Positions 1 to 15,300 of a stretch of DNA of 64,000 nucleotides are shown piece by piece (positions within the stretch are counted from its first letter, which is position 1; every line of letters begins with the position of its first letter). Source of the DNA: Poecilobothrus nobilitatus (taxonomy: Eukaryota; Arthropoda; Insecta; Diptera; Dolichopodidae); contig OX352774.1 of the NCBI GenBank assembly GCA_947095535.1, forward strand, positions 262,977,843 to 263,041,842, read 5' to 3'. The notes beneath the pieces were generated by a model. The model ran no database searches and was not told the DNA's origin. It saw only the letters and a program-made list of their open reading frames with translations. The position numbers and the translations under genes are program-made.

Positions 1-384
1 ATATGATCTGGAATGTGGGCTCATGACATGAACATTTTTTTTATAAGAACATAATTAGATTTTTTTTTTTAAACTAAAAAATAAATGCACCTACACTTGA
101 AATATAATTAAATTTTTTAAATACTAAAATAACAAAAAATATGGAACGCAACTTTGTTCATTTAAAACAATTATATGCTTATTAAAATTCTAACTAATAC
201 CTAGTCGTATGTTTTTATTTTTTTTTATACGAATCTTCCATTCTTATTCTTAATTTTTAATACAAGGTTATTGTAAGCAATCATATAATATATATAATCT
301 AACGTCAAAAATTTTTTTGTAAAGTTTCCCACTTAAGTCTTTTGAATAATTATTTTAATTTTCTAAAAAAAGAATCAAATTTAC

Positions 385-3300
385 CTTAAATAGTAAAGGT
401 TTTTCCAATCCAGGACCTTCAATATGAAATAAGCCTTTCTTAATAGCAATAGGTAATGGATTTGTTAATCGTACTATTACATCAACTGGTTCATGTGAAA
501 TAACTTTACCCTGGAAATTTATTTTTATATCTGGTTTTCTAACACGAAAATCATCTTGAGCGAAATATTCAAATTCAGTTTCTTTAACCGAAGCTAAGCA
601 AGAAATGTTGAAGGCAGCCTGAAATAAATAAATTCAATATTAATATAATTTATATTTTGTTTTTAACATGATTAAATATACTTGTGGCAATAATTTTTCC
701 TGATATTCAAAAAAGTCAACTTGCATTCTTATATATTCAGTAGATTCTGGTGCTATTTCTTTTTCATATGGAACTGATTTTACTTCTTCTCTATGTACTC
801 CGGTATACAGTACTGTATCTACATTTAATTGTCCTCGCGTAACATAACTTTTTTCACTTGATTTATTTTCAATTTTAAGAACTACACTAAAATTTTCACC
901 AATTTTAATGTCATCACGAAGCTCAAAATCAAATTTAATATCATGGAAATTTTCATTCAAATAATAACGTGCAAAAGCACTATTAGCTTGTTTAAGTGCC
1001 TTTAACATAGTATTACGTTCTTCATCAGATTTTTCTGGAAATTTATATGTATGTGTAATATCTTCGCGTTCCCATTTACCAATTTTTTTCGTACTAATTA
1101 GTTGTCCAATTGCTAATGCATCTATACGAAGTAATTTTAATGGTTGATAAGGACCATAATATCGCCAAAAAACTTTATCAGCATTAACTTCAGAATAAAG
1201 AAAATTTGTATCGTATGGCCGTAATATTTCACCATATTTAACACCAATTACTGGAGCTGGACCAACCCTATACATTCCATCGGATTGTTCTTGTGGAGTA
1301 GCATCAATTGCTTGCCAACCATCATACGAACCATGACTACCTATACCTAAATCTGGTCTAGCCATCCATACTTCATTCCAAACATGATAATTCCAAATGG
1401 AATCTGTATTTAATTCTTCCATTACTTTACCATGTTCATCAATAAAATAATCAACAGTTAGTGAAGCTTGCGTGTCATGAGCTGATGAATAATTAGAAAT
1501 AATACGTGATGGAATACCTAAAGCTCTAGCAACTGTAAAAAACAAAAAAAATCTTTAAAACTATTTAACAATAATATATAGCGTTTTATATATACCTGTT
1601 GTTATTACTCCAGCAAAAACCCAACATTGTCCATATTTAACAGGTTTTCTTTTCTTATAATATCGTTGTAATATTTCAACAGAACCAACCCATTTAGTAG
1701 GTGCTATACCATCTGGAAACTCTTCTTCCCAACTACCCAATATACAACCATCATCATCTGGTGAATTAATAGCTGCTGATAATGCTCTTGTTGTTCGAAC
1801 TGGATCACTTCTATATGCAGCACCAACTCTTCCAACTTCTGCTATTAATAATAATGAACAATCTAAAACATGTTTTTCAAATTGACCTAATTTCCATACA
1901 GATGGCCTCATTCTATTATATGAACCACGCCATATTAATGTTGTATCATCTAATAAATATTCTTTTCTTTCTTCATAATTTTCCATAAAAACTTGGTCAT
2001 CCCTACACCAAGCATTAAATAGTATATAAATTGGTTGTGTTAAAGTGTAACTTTTTGATGGACCATTTATTAATTTTGTATCAACATCCATTTTCCATTG
2101 TGTAACAGGACATGTAACAGCTGGTTTTATTAATACAGTTAATACATCACCATTTAATGATAATATACCCGCACCCCATTCATATGGATCACCTAAATAA
2201 TTAGCATGTTCTTGTGGTACTAAACCAACAAGTGTACCATGACCATGACTTGGTTTATCATCATCAAATACTGTAAATATAAAACTAATGGCATCTTTAT
2301 TTTTATCAAATGGTCTATTTAATGTTATTTTCAATGTGAATGGTTGACCTCGTCTAACAACTAAATAAGATTGTGATGCATCAAAACGATCAGTATGATG
2401 TTCTTTGGAATTTTCTTCTTGACAAAGATCAACATTTTTTACATCAATTATAGCTTCCGATGTTGAGTCTATATAGTGAGTGAAAAAAAAAAAAATTAAA
2501 ATAAAATAATTAAAATATTTAAAAATATAAAAAATTCTGTATATGGAAAATTTGTGTTACATTTTACTTTTATATTGTTTAGTTTTTTTTTTGTTTGGTT
2601 TTGGTAATTCGATATAAAATAACTTTCAGTTTCTATAAAAGCTCAGAATAAATTATATAATTTATAATAAGAGTTGTTTCCTATTTATGCGAGTATATAC
2701 TATAAAGAGTTGAAATTTATTAAGTGTATATTTATATGATAATATCGTTTTGTTATAATATAAAATCTTTATTTTATACAATGATACATTTATAGTTTGT
2801 TATGAAATATAATTAAGTAATAAAATGAAGTAAAATTATAATGTTTTTAAGAATTGAAATATCAATAAACTTTAATTTTATTAGATGTAAAATTTTACGC
2901 CAATAACAATATTATATCATTATAACAATATTTCATACAGTCAAGTTTTGACAAATTGAAGACTTTAAAAGATGATTAAACAAAGATGAAGGTAAAATCA
3001 AAGGCTTTTACAGGCGCACAATTTCCAAAACAACTCTTAACAGTTTAAAATTGAAACTTGGACTAAAATTTGTAAATTTTTTTTTATGTTAGAATTGTGA
3101 AAAATCGGTAGACACTTTCTTAAATTTTAAGAAAATCCTAAATAATTAAGAAAAGCTGTTTCTACATGTAAAAAAATAATATTGAAAGTTTAATTTTAGT
3201 GAATTAATTTTAAAAAAGTTGTACAGATGTCTTAAAGTTCTCTTTTTAACAAGGGCTGGTCCAAAAAAAAAATAATGAGGTAAATTATACTAGTTCTAAA

Positions 3301-6300
3301 AGATCTTTCTTGTGTCGAGATTGCAAAATTCTAACTAAAAGTGTTGCGAAAATATAAAGGAATCAAAATTCTTGCAAAATTTTGTTTTAAAATAACGGTA
3401 AATTTAAGTACTAAATTGCAAAAACTTCTATTTTTTAATATTCATTTATAAAGTTAAAAAAATATCTAGTCGTTTGATGTTTTAATATTACGAAAATATT
3501 AAGCAGCATCTGATACCCACACATTTTAAAATAAGACTTTTGTAAATTTAGAGGGGCTGAAGCTCCGTAAAGAATTTTTTTTAGAAGATCTATCCATGTT
3601 TAAAATTGCAATGTTCTGAAAGAGTGTAAAGGTTTTATAAACAAACAGATTGATTGGCGGACGTACGGATAAAGTAAAACTATAATAAGCAAATTTATAA
3701 GATTTTTTTTTTGAAAAATGTGCTAAAAGTACTAAGTAAGGATAGTTAGTTAATATTAAAATACTTAAGTTAGTTTGAATTAAGATATTTTTTAATATGA
3801 CAACAAGAGTTATTTTGCAATACTTATTGTTATCGTTCTAATTATGCAATTAGTTGAGTAAGATTTTGTATTATGATGGATAGAAGCGAAACTTGAAAAA
3901 TATATGGGATCGGTTTGAAATTAATCTGCCAATTGGGAATTATACCTGATTTAAATTCCAAAATTAAATAGTATAGAAATTATATAAAAAATGTTTACAT
4001 ATTACAAACTTAAAATGAAAATATTTTTAATTTATCTTTTTAAAAAAAAAAAAAATTAAAATTTATATAATCTATTTGCTTAAAAATAAAATTCAATCGT
4101 AAATATTTATATTTTTTAATTCATTAACGTCAATCATAACATCATAAATTTTATTTAATAACTAACCAATATATAATTACATATTTACATGCCTATATAT
4201 TATATATATACAATATAAATTATAATAAGTTAAATATTATGTAAATTGTATTTTGATCAATATAAAAATTTAATTACACCTTCTGGTATTGGTTTTTTAA
4301 GGTGATCACGACGATTAATTTTCTAATTACTATATGTGGTAATTTTTTAAAAAGCATTAAATAGAATACACAGAGTTAATAATTATTAAAGTTATTGAAA
4401 ATGTTGTTATATTATTATTATATATATATAAATATTTATTATTATATATGTATATATAAATATTATTTTCGAAATATTTTTGAATTGTCATTAAATGAGT
4501 TTTACAAGTCATATTAAGTTAATCATATGTAACAAATGATGGTAAAAAAACACTTTTAAAGTAGGTATATAGGTACTCTTTTTCTCTAGAAATCTTATTA
4601 GGTTAATAATTTAAAAGGATAAAAATCTACTTAATAGTTTTAAGAAATATTAGAAAGTACATCTGTTCACATTAAATCTAACTTAAGAAAGATTAGAGTA
4701 TTTTTAGTATTTTACAATAGTACAATATTGGTTTACATGACCTGCTCTCTAGAAATCTATGCTGTTTTAATACTATACTCTAGTATTTTTGGTTGTCAAC
4801 TATCTGTATCATTTCTATAACCAGCCGGCTGAGTTTAAAAATAAAATTAGTTCCCCAATTTTACTTTCGGATAACTTCGGTTTATGACTATTAAAGTAGC
4901 TGAAATCTCAAAATTTGCAGTCTGACCCTAGCTAAGGACGAACGTTCTCAAAGAAAGTAATGAAGAGTTTTCTTCATACCGTTTTCTTTGCAGCTTCCGC
5001 CTGATACTTGTACCATTTTGACTGCATGAGTTTTTATCGGCCAGTGACTTGTAATTATACTATGGTTTTTAGCACTGTTTACATGAGTGTAGGTAATCAA
5101 ACAAATGCAATATATTAAAATGGCAAATATATATATTAAAATGACTGAATTTTTTGATTTAAAAATAAAATATGTTTTATGTACAATAATATAAAAATTT
5201 CTAAACTAAAGTACCTAAGAAATATTTTTTGGAGATTAGCTAAATGAGAAAACAGAGAAACAAATAATTTATGGAAAAGCATATATGAATTAAAATCAAT
5301 TTTGTTTTGAATGTTTAAACTAATTTAATGTTCTATTAAAAAAATAGAAAGTATAACCTTGTGTATCTAATAACTAAAAACTAAGGTTTTTATATGCTTT
5401 ATTAATTCTAATTTTTATCAAAAATTTTGATGCAATAAACGTTTTATCTCGAAAATCAAATTGGCGAACCGTATCAAAAGTTTCTCGTAAAAGTATCAAA
5501 AGTCGGACCATAATGAATAATTACATTTTTATGATTATATAAAAAGTACAATATGAATAAACGAGTTATAAAAAAAAGTTTTTCTGATTGTAATCCTTTT
5601 CTATTGTATAACATATATATTGCACCTTTTAGAAAGAGTCTAAGAGAAAGAGAGAAATACAAAAAATCCTTATGTTAGTTTAAGGCTAGCAAGAACAATA
5701 CTATATAAATACTAATTTATAACTTTTGAAATTAGTGGGTAAGAGATGAACCAACGGTGGGTGATGAAACATCGAGGTATATAAGATAAGATCGTGTAAA
5801 ACATCAACACTGAATCCCATAAAAATCGTAAAAATATTTTCCGCTTACGACATTTACTGCCACACCTGGAAAGGAAGGGATAAATAAACTAGGTTGGGCT
5901 GGGAAATAAACCAAGAAAAAAGTAAAACTTTTGAACATTTAAAAATTCATGTCCGGTTTCGAATAATAAAGTTCCTTTTTTGTTAACATTCAACATTCAA
6001 TAACATTCATTGATTGGTTTGATATCGATTTCAAAATGTCCAAATATATACATATAATATATAGATAAATATAAATATATGTTCTTTAAATTTTATTTTA
6101 TGTAGTGAAAAGTTTAATTAAAAATTAAGATGACAATATAAATAAAAAATTTCAAGAATTTAATGGTTCGTTATATCTACAAAAAATATTACAGCTTTTA
6201 AAGTTTAATAATGAATAGTTATTACAAAAAAAATGTAAACCTGTAAAAATAATTAAACACAATTTGAATTACAAAGTATATAAATGATGATATTTGAAAA

Positions 6301-9300
6301 CAGAATACTTAGTATTAAAAATTTAAACAAAAAAGTTGACGAAAATATTATTAAATATAAGTTTTATTATAAATTTAATAAAGAACTTAATATGGAATTA
6401 ATAAAGAATATAATATGGTGTATTTTACTGATTGTGCTTTTTTTAGACCAGAAACTAAGATAAAGATACTTCTTTGAATTCATTTAAAATTCATTCTCTA
6501 ACTCTCCTTTAGTATCCTATTTCCCTTCCACTTTCCCTCCCCAATTTACCTAAACCTTCTATATCTGATTCATGGCGTAGTGGTTAAGTTGCCAATCTTT
6601 TAATCTGGAGGGTCTTGGATTCAATCCCATTCAGGTTATATAAAAAAAAATAAAAATATGTAGTAATGTTATATGGTATTACTAATAATAATAATAATAA
6701 AAGCCCCTACAGTGCAGCTATATTTGGTTATATAATGCAGAAAGGTGTTATACTACTGCATATTGTAACTGTTGATGACTTTAGTTACTGTTATCAAAAT
6801 AGTTATAATAATAGGCGGATTCATTGTTTCCTTACAATCCCACTCTCAATTTAATGTTTCCGCATTCCTATTTTTTTTTCATTCCGCTTGTCTTATCTTT
6901 TCCTATCCCTACTCCCTAACCAATATACTGCGTTACCAGGTAGGAGTTTCATCACATTATATTGGCTAAAGGAGTAGGTGTATTTAGTCAGTAAGAATCT
7001 TACACTACCAACAGGGAAGATTAGCGGAAGTCTTTGGAAGATTCCCACCTCCCTTAGAAAAAAAAATATAAATTATTTAAAAAAGGAATCTGATGCTAGT
7101 GCCTAGTGTTGAGTTAGCGTATAAAAAAAAACTCTGAATTGTTAATAATAAATGCTGAGGAAAATTTAATGATATTATCGAAAAGTCGACTTTAGAATTG
7201 GTGAAACATAATATTGCTTTATTTAATCAAATAATTTTATTATACATTTTCTTTCAAATTAATAGGTTTATTTTAAAAAAAAAACTCCATATACAATGTC
7301 AATGAATATAATATACAAGTAAAAATATTTATTACATTCTATTTAAATGAAAAATTTCAGAAAAATTTCAGAAAAATTTAAATAAATATTTACAATTTAA
7401 TCAATTATAATGTCTTAAATACGTTATATGTTTAAATATTATTAATAAAAGATATGAAAAAATTTTTCTTATATGTCAAATTAAAATAAATATTTTTATT
7501 AAAAAAAAAATATTGTATAATTAAAAAATGTACGTACATAATATATACATATTTTCAAAAGTCCGCGTACACGATTCTACAAAATTATTAATATTAAAAT
7601 TATTTAAATTGTAGCTTCTTTCTAATTCTTAGAAATATATACTGACTTCATGATTTGAAGCATGGTTTGTTTAATCATTAATAACCATTTTAATATTTTT
7701 CTACTTTATTACTCATTTTAAAAATGAGATTTTTTTGAAGGAACTGATCACGAAATAAATTTAAAAAAAAGTGAATAGTAAAAATGTCAATCACATATAT
7801 TTAATCTGATCATGTATTCTCCTTTTTAATTATTTATTCATATATGAAATATTAAATATAAATTTTTCAATTGTTTCATTAATGTTTCTATGTACCTAAA
7901 CTGATTCATTAATTTTTTAATTTATTTAATTTTTCCGTTTCTGAAAATAAGGATCTTTAAATTTATATATGAATCATTTTTTTTTTTAAATGTACATCAA
8001 TATTACAAAACTATTTTAACAATGACACATAATTAACCTCAAGATACATTATGTATATGTTTATAATGAAATTCTTTGAATTTTCAAAAAGTAATGATTT
8101 AATCAAAAAATATTTAGGTACTAAATAAAAAAATTTTAAATGTAAAAATGTTGTAAAATGTTTAATTTATAATAGAAAATAAAACCTACATCCTTGCAGA
8201 TACAAGATATATCCAAAGACAAAATTTTCAAATTTCTTTAAATTTCAGTATTAAAAATTACTAAGCAATTAATTATTGTAATTTCGTATCACTTTTTTTT
8301 CAATTTCTGTCTTTTAAATTTTTATTGGTTTAAGACAGTAACTATAAAAAAAAATTTAACAATTTGCCAAAAAATTTATTGTATTGTCTATAACTTTAAA
8401 AAAAAAAGCATTTACTAGCGGAAATCGCATGAATATCGCTGTCAGCCGCGTTTTTTGTAAGGAAAAAAGTCGTATGTATATCTGTCGCAAAAAAAGCTGT
8501 AAATAACTAGTGCAAAATATTTATATAGTTGGTGTGAGCATATTAACAAACAGTCATGTAATGACATACGCCGGTCTTCGGAAATCTCCAAAGAACTATA
8601 GATCAATGATATTTACTTTCACTATATAAAAGTTTTATAAAAAGTAATAAATCTTGGAATGAAAGAATATCTTAAACTTTCCAGTAAACAATATAGGGTG
8701 ACATTTGAAACATTTTAATAATATTATGAACTATGACAATTTTTGGCAGTATTTACTCAATGAAGAAGAAATTAATAAGCTTCGGTATACTGCAATATTT
8801 TAAAACAAATTCTTAAACAAGATAGGTTAGGTTAGGTTAAGGTGGCTGCCAAAAAGGCACACTTAGACTGTATTTGGTCGATTGTGATACCACATAGAAG
8901 CTTTTCTATCCCACTCGTTAAAACCAATTTGAGCTTTTTACAAAGCGAAGAATACTCTTCACATTTTTACCTGCTAGATCGCTAAGGTTGTTGAAGAGAT
9001 ATTGCCATAAATGGGTATTCCTTCGTCCCGACAAGGCCGGGCATGTGCAAAGGAGATGGAGAGTAGTTTCCCCCTCTTCTTCATCTTTGCAGGCTCTACA
9101 ATAGTCGTTTGCGGATAAGCCAAGTCTTCTGGCATGCTTACCTATTAGACAGTGACCGGTGATTATATCTATTGTCATTCCAATGTCTGCCCTTTTGAGA
9201 GAAAGCAGATCATTGAATCGTCTTAAATCGGTTTTGGGCCATATCAATCTTGTGATATTGCACGAGTTCAAGTTTGACCATTTGTAATTTACCATATCCG

Positions 9301-12300
9301 TTATTTCCTTTCGAAGTAATGTTTTGCTTTTGGATAGAGGTACCCCTAGTCTTGCCCTATCCGGCAGGACTTGTAAGGTTGTACCAATTCAAATAAAAAA
9401 TAAGATAAAACCAAATTTTTTTTAAAAGCGGCATATTTTTGAAATAATATATAATACCTTTTGTAAAATGTGGATTTCAGATAAAGATTAAAAATTCCTA
9501 CCGTTTGATTTTTTGAATTTAAAAAAAGAAATTTGAATATGTAGTATTTACATTTGGTACAGTACATTTGGACGTGAAAGTGAAAGTGCAGTACATTTTT
9601 TTTAATTTTTTTTTGAAAATTCCATAAAAAGTACACCTTATGTATATGGATTTTTTTACAGTTATCTTAAAATCTAAGATTAACCGCTTAACAAAAGTTG
9701 AAAGGCCCTAGTTTCTCTATCAGATTATGAAGAAGTTATAAGAAGAAGATATTTTGTTACAATATACTTTAATATAATATTATTTAACAAATTTCGATCT
9801 TATTTTTATAAAATAGAAATAGAAAAATAGAAAATAATTAATAGGAAATGTTTAGTAGAAAAATTTATTTAACGCTAAAATGCAATTTACGAAAAAAAAA
9901 AAAAAAAAACAATGTTATATAAACGATTCCATTTTTAAGTATTTTTAAAGGAAGTTTACATAAATACATTAATATATTATTATTATTAATTTAAATACTT
10001 TTAAATACTATTAATTTAAACTTTTCTTTGGAAATTGCTTACTATACATAATAAAAACAAACAATAGAAATTAAATTCTTGAGTGATTCATTAGTATTTG
10101 AGTGGTTATGAATTATGTATTTTTTTTATAAAATATATTCTGATATAATCAATATTATAAGCGCCATGTTCTAAAAATAAAAAAAAATAAAAAAATTAAA
10201 ATAAGTTCAATTTGCCGATAAAATTAATAATAAACATATAATATACAACAACAATAATCTATTTGGAACGCGAACGCAAAACTTTTAAGATGATTAAATG
10301 AGTTCAGTTTTCTTAAGAAAACATTAAAATATGGCCATGAATCATTTTTTTCTATGGATTTTATAGTATAATTAATTGATTTTAATACAATATATACAGA
10401 TATATTAAATTGTATAAATGAGTACAGACATAATTATTTTAAATATATAAGTACATATATATTTATGTAGTTTGTATTAATACATGAATATAAATGATAC
10501 AATTTTAAGTGTTTCTTGTTTAATTTTAAATCTGATTAAAAAGTTAAGGCTGTAAAAACAAATGTATCCGGTTTTGAATTAAGTATATGCGAAAAATATT
10601 TTATATATTATAAGTATAGTTTGAAATTGAACAAAAAAAAAAAATAACATTTTGTTAAATATAACTGTATAATAAAAAAAAGAAAAAAAATTTATTATTT
10701 TAAATCCGCTTTTAATTGTTTAAATTTTAAAAATTTGTCATATAGTAAGTATAGTTTTGTTCAGGTTCAAATCGAAATTTAATTTAATCCACTAACGAAA
10801 AAGTCAAGCCAAACGATTACGAAAGGTTCCTCAACATTTTAGTAGATTAGATTCGATTATTTAAAAGAGATAAACAGTCAATGGTGTAGTTGTTAAGACA
10901 CCGGCCTTTCATACGAAAGGTCTCGGGTACAAACGCCGGCTGGGTCATACAGATTAATAAAAAATAATATAGAATTTTTTTATAATTCATAATTAATAGA
11001 ATATAATTAAATTAAAAATAAATATATGTCTTAATAATTATAATTGTTATCATATTGTAATAAGTATGTAATGAAATTATAATAAACTATTATTCTTGCA
11101 TAAGATAACAGATGGCGTAGAAATAAAAAAAATGTCTATATAGTCTTGTACAATAGCTAGACAGCCGAGTAATCAACGGCTTAGTGGAAATTAATGATTA
11201 ACGAAACTGAAGTTTAGTCAAAAATGAATAATAAATGACTTTGTGGATGCCCTCAGGAGTGACAAGGGAAACAAAAAAAAAAATTTAAAAGAGATATAAG
11301 TAACATTGCAACCATTTGATATAGATTTATTGTGCTGCCCTTATTACTATGTGTATTTTTGATTTTTCCTCCATTAATAATACTTCGCGGGGCAGTCCTA
11401 TACTGTCTCTAACAAACTAAAGATCTTAACAAGATCTGAAAATTATTGCTTATATTTAAAAAAAACTTATATTTAAAAAATTTTAAGCTAAACGTGAATT
11501 TTATTAATTAAATGAATGATAACGCGGAAGACTACAAAATAATTAAAAATCGTCAAGAAAATAATCATATAACGATAAGAAAAAAGTGCGCATAATCAAA
11601 ATTATTTTAGTTGAAATTCAATTTAACTTTTAGAAAAATTAAAATTACTTTGCCTTTGTTAAAATTTGATAGGTCTTCTTGAATCATTTCTTCATTTGTC
11701 TAAATAATGATGAAATGAAAACATTAACCATTACCTAAATCTTTTTTTAATTTAATAATTTTATTTTTTTCTTAAAATTTATTTCTTTTCTTTTATTTTT
11801 AATTAATAAGAAAACATGTAAAGAATTTATTTTATAAATTCGATTTCAATTTGACATAGAAGAGCTAAATTAGATTTAATTTATTAATTGTTTAATATGT
11901 GTTGTCCAAATAATTGTGAATAAACAGTGTAATACCCCCATACATATCACATCATATCATATTAGACTTGTGATATATATCTCCAATATTTGCCAGTAAA
12001 TAAGGGTCCAAGCCATGGAATTTTATAATTTTATTTTAAGATAAAAAGTTAAATGACCATATGATAAATGTGCCTAATGTGCCTAAATAGATGTAAAAGT
12101 TCTATAGTACCGGCTATAGTTTAGTGACAAATTTTAATGATACATAAGTCTAAACATGATATGATGATTTATATATATATATTCGTATATTATGTGTATA
12201 TGTATATTTTTTATAAAAGGACTTGGTAATCTCCAAAGGATATCAAAAAACACTTAACGCTCCTAATAATTTTTTTTTTTTTGTAATTTAATTTATTGGT

Positions 12301-15300
12301 TGAGGTAATTTGACCGTTATAACTAACGTTATAATTGCAAAATCGTTATGATAAGATTATTTCTTTTGTGAAGACTTTTATTTGTTAATTGTTATGATCT
12401 CAACTTATTTGAATCAGAATTGATGTGAAAGACTATAATACGCATATCAATTTTTTCTATAATAACTTCTACTTATGTTAATTTGACTTTTGATTATAAT
12501 CCCACAAAATAATGCAAGTTTTAAGAATAGAAATATAATATTCAAATTATAGAAAAAAAAATATTAGAAAATTAAATAAAATTAGATAAAGTAAGATTTA
12601 GATACTTTTTTAGATACATTTTTTCACTATAGATTTAGATACTTTTAAATTATTTTAAGCATTTCAAAAGAGTAAATTACAAACCTGAATATTTTTTTTT
12701 AACCGGATTTTTTTTTAATTTTTTTTGTATAATTAAATTAAATTTTGACAAAATATTATATGATATTAATAAGCAATATAATATACATATTAATTATATA
12801 CAAAATATTTTGAATGAGTCAATATTTTCAATTCAGGTTCAAAATCTAAAAAAAAAAATTTTTTTTTAATTCTTAAGAATGACAAAAAATGTTTTATTTT
12901 TGATTCATTGAAGTCAGTTAATTAAAATGATAGTAGTGACATCAAAAATAAAACCCATTAAAAAAAAAATGTTTGAAACATTCTTTTGAAATTAATTTTG
13001 TTGACAAGATCTTCTCAAATCACATTAACACCTATACCTTTAATATTAATAACAGGTAGAAAATTGTAACAAAACAATCATACAAGCATATATTAATATT
13101 AAACAAAATAAGCTTAAATAACACTACACCTAAACTTTTCAATCAAAATTACTCGATATAATTCGGAGAAAATAAATAAAAAAAAAAACGGAAAAAAATT
13201 TAAACAACTATTCAAATTGTTTCGCGTTACACTGGGTGATCGTCTCAAAATCCAAATTTAAAAAAAAAAAAAACACATGTCATTATTATTGTTGCCAAAC
13301 AAAAATTTTGCACAACAAAAATCCAAATATATATATTAATAAAATTTAAAATTAAATCATATTTTGGTACTTTTTGATTTGCAAAATCATTAAATCTGGC
13401 GTCCCGCTAAATTAATATCAAATCAACAAAAAAAAAAAAAAAAATTTTTTTTCATTGCATCATCTGCCATAAATATTTACTAAATCCATTTTTTAAAAAA
13501 AAAATATTTAAAAAAAAAAGAAAACAAAAGAAATTATAATAGTTTTTTTTTTTTTAGTCCAGTTTGATTCTATACGACCAAAGTACTCTCATACGACACG
13601 TTCACGTTGTATATTTTATTGAGCAGATCATGCAATAGTTCTATTTTTAGAGTTAATATATATTATAGTTTTGTCTACATTAACTTATAATTAAAATTTA
13701 ACACGTTCAATCAATTTAAATAGTTTAAATTTTTAATGAAAATAAAAACAATTATTTTAATTTGAAACTTTAAAAAAAATTATTAAAGAAAAGAACACAA
13801 AAACCAACCAAAAATTAAATAAAAAGAAAAATTATACTATAAAATCGTATTTTTAAAATCATAAACAAACAAAACATATTGTATTAAAAAATATTTTGTA
13901 TTTTTTATTTTTATTTTATTTTTGTATATTTACACATTGCTGAAGGCCATCTTCTATAGGTTGGGCGGTTTGAGCTTGTATTATTTGATGGTCGCCTACG
14001 AAAAAAAGGTGGTATCCAATTGCTCATTTTTGTTTTTTAATAGTTTCTTTTTTTTTTTTTTTTTTACTTTAAAATCCGGTACAATAAAACAAAAAAAAAA
14101 AACACTTTAATAGAAAATAACACAATGAATACTAAATATATAATATAGAAATTTAATAATAGCACAGTATTTGAATAAAATATTATTTAAATTCAATTAA
14201 TTAATTCAATTATACATAAAAAAAAAAAAATTATTTAATTATTGAAAACCACTCAAATTCTTGTTATAATTTTTTTTTTTTTTTTGGTTTATTGTTTTTT
14301 AAATAAAAACTTCTTAATCGTACGACTGATATTTATAAACTAAATCGATTTCGATTATTAGATGTCGACTGAAGATCAGTCATTTATTTTTTCTTATTTT
14401 AAATTTTATTCTCAATTAAAACTCTTCTGAATATTTTAATAGTATATAGAATAGACTATAGAAGCTTTTACTATCCCACATAAACAACAAAAAACAAAAA
14501 AAAAAAAACAAAAAAATAATGAATAATAATAACTAAAGTTGTTCTTAGCAATTATGAGATATTATTTTACTTTTTAGCATATTTTTCAAAAAGTTTTTCA
14601 TCGTTGAACCGTCGATCTATTCTGGAGTTGATTCATTTTGTCCGGAGCAATGAATTTTTAGTTATGGGTAGAAATGATCAAAAAAATTAATATTGTAAAG
14701 CAACTTTTTCATGTAACTCCGCAGTAACTATATTGCAGAAAGAGCTACTAACAATCACTAAAAGTTGGAAAAAGTACTATTTTCAAATGATTTTATCTTA
14801 AATTATGTTTAGTATGTTTCCAATCTAAAAAAGTCAAACGATAAGAAATTTTTCAAGATTTATAAATCAATATAAAAATTGTATGTAATTCTTTTCAATT
14901 TAGTATTTACCGTTATATAAAAAAAATATTTTGAAAAATTTTGGTTTTCCGAGAGTGTCAGTGTCAGAAAAATTACCATACATTATCACAGAAAAAAATG
15001 CATATGTTGTAGTTTTAAAAATGTTTCGAAAATCGAAAAATCTCTATTCTTAAGCACCTACGAAAATTTACTGTAAATTTACTGTAGTTTTTCATCATTT
15101 TTTCTTTCATAAAAAATTCTAAAAAAGGAGTACAAAATTTTGATACAAAAGATAGTCACAATTCAAAAAAAACCTTTTTTTTAATTTTTGGGAATGTGTT
15201 CATTTAAAAACCTTTGGTTTTACATACTGCCTTGTTTTTTTTGTTTTGAATTATTAAACTAAACGTTAATTTCTAAAATAATTTCTATAACGTTTTAAAA

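Larger units (their letters stand above)
2469..13933. other. Tg intron downstream of exon B, repeats only
   Basis: About 11.5 kb of very AT-rich DNA with no convincing coding exon. Recognisable contents are a family D repeat (3085-3740), a degraded SINE-A (5770-5880), tRNA-like SINEs (6565-6640, 10875-10948), a poly(A)-tailed family C repeat (6758-7065), a LINE 3' end (8823-9395) and a family E repeat (11091-11281). The remainder is A/T tracts and TA/CATA microsatellite. Confidence 0.7.

Noticed and set aside
1..384. Last exon of Tg within the first 384 bp
   Set aside because: No acceptor followed by a sequence resembling the transglutaminase C-terminus could be found; the end is presumed to lie outside the window.
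4930..5000. microRNA-like hairpin (AATGAAGA...TCTTCAT)
   Set aside because: The stem is short and interrupted with a very small loop; it does not reach precursor length.
8823..8840. Internal telomere tract
   Set aside because: Only about three TTAGG-like units and they sit exactly at the 3' end of a LINE, so a LINE tail explains them.
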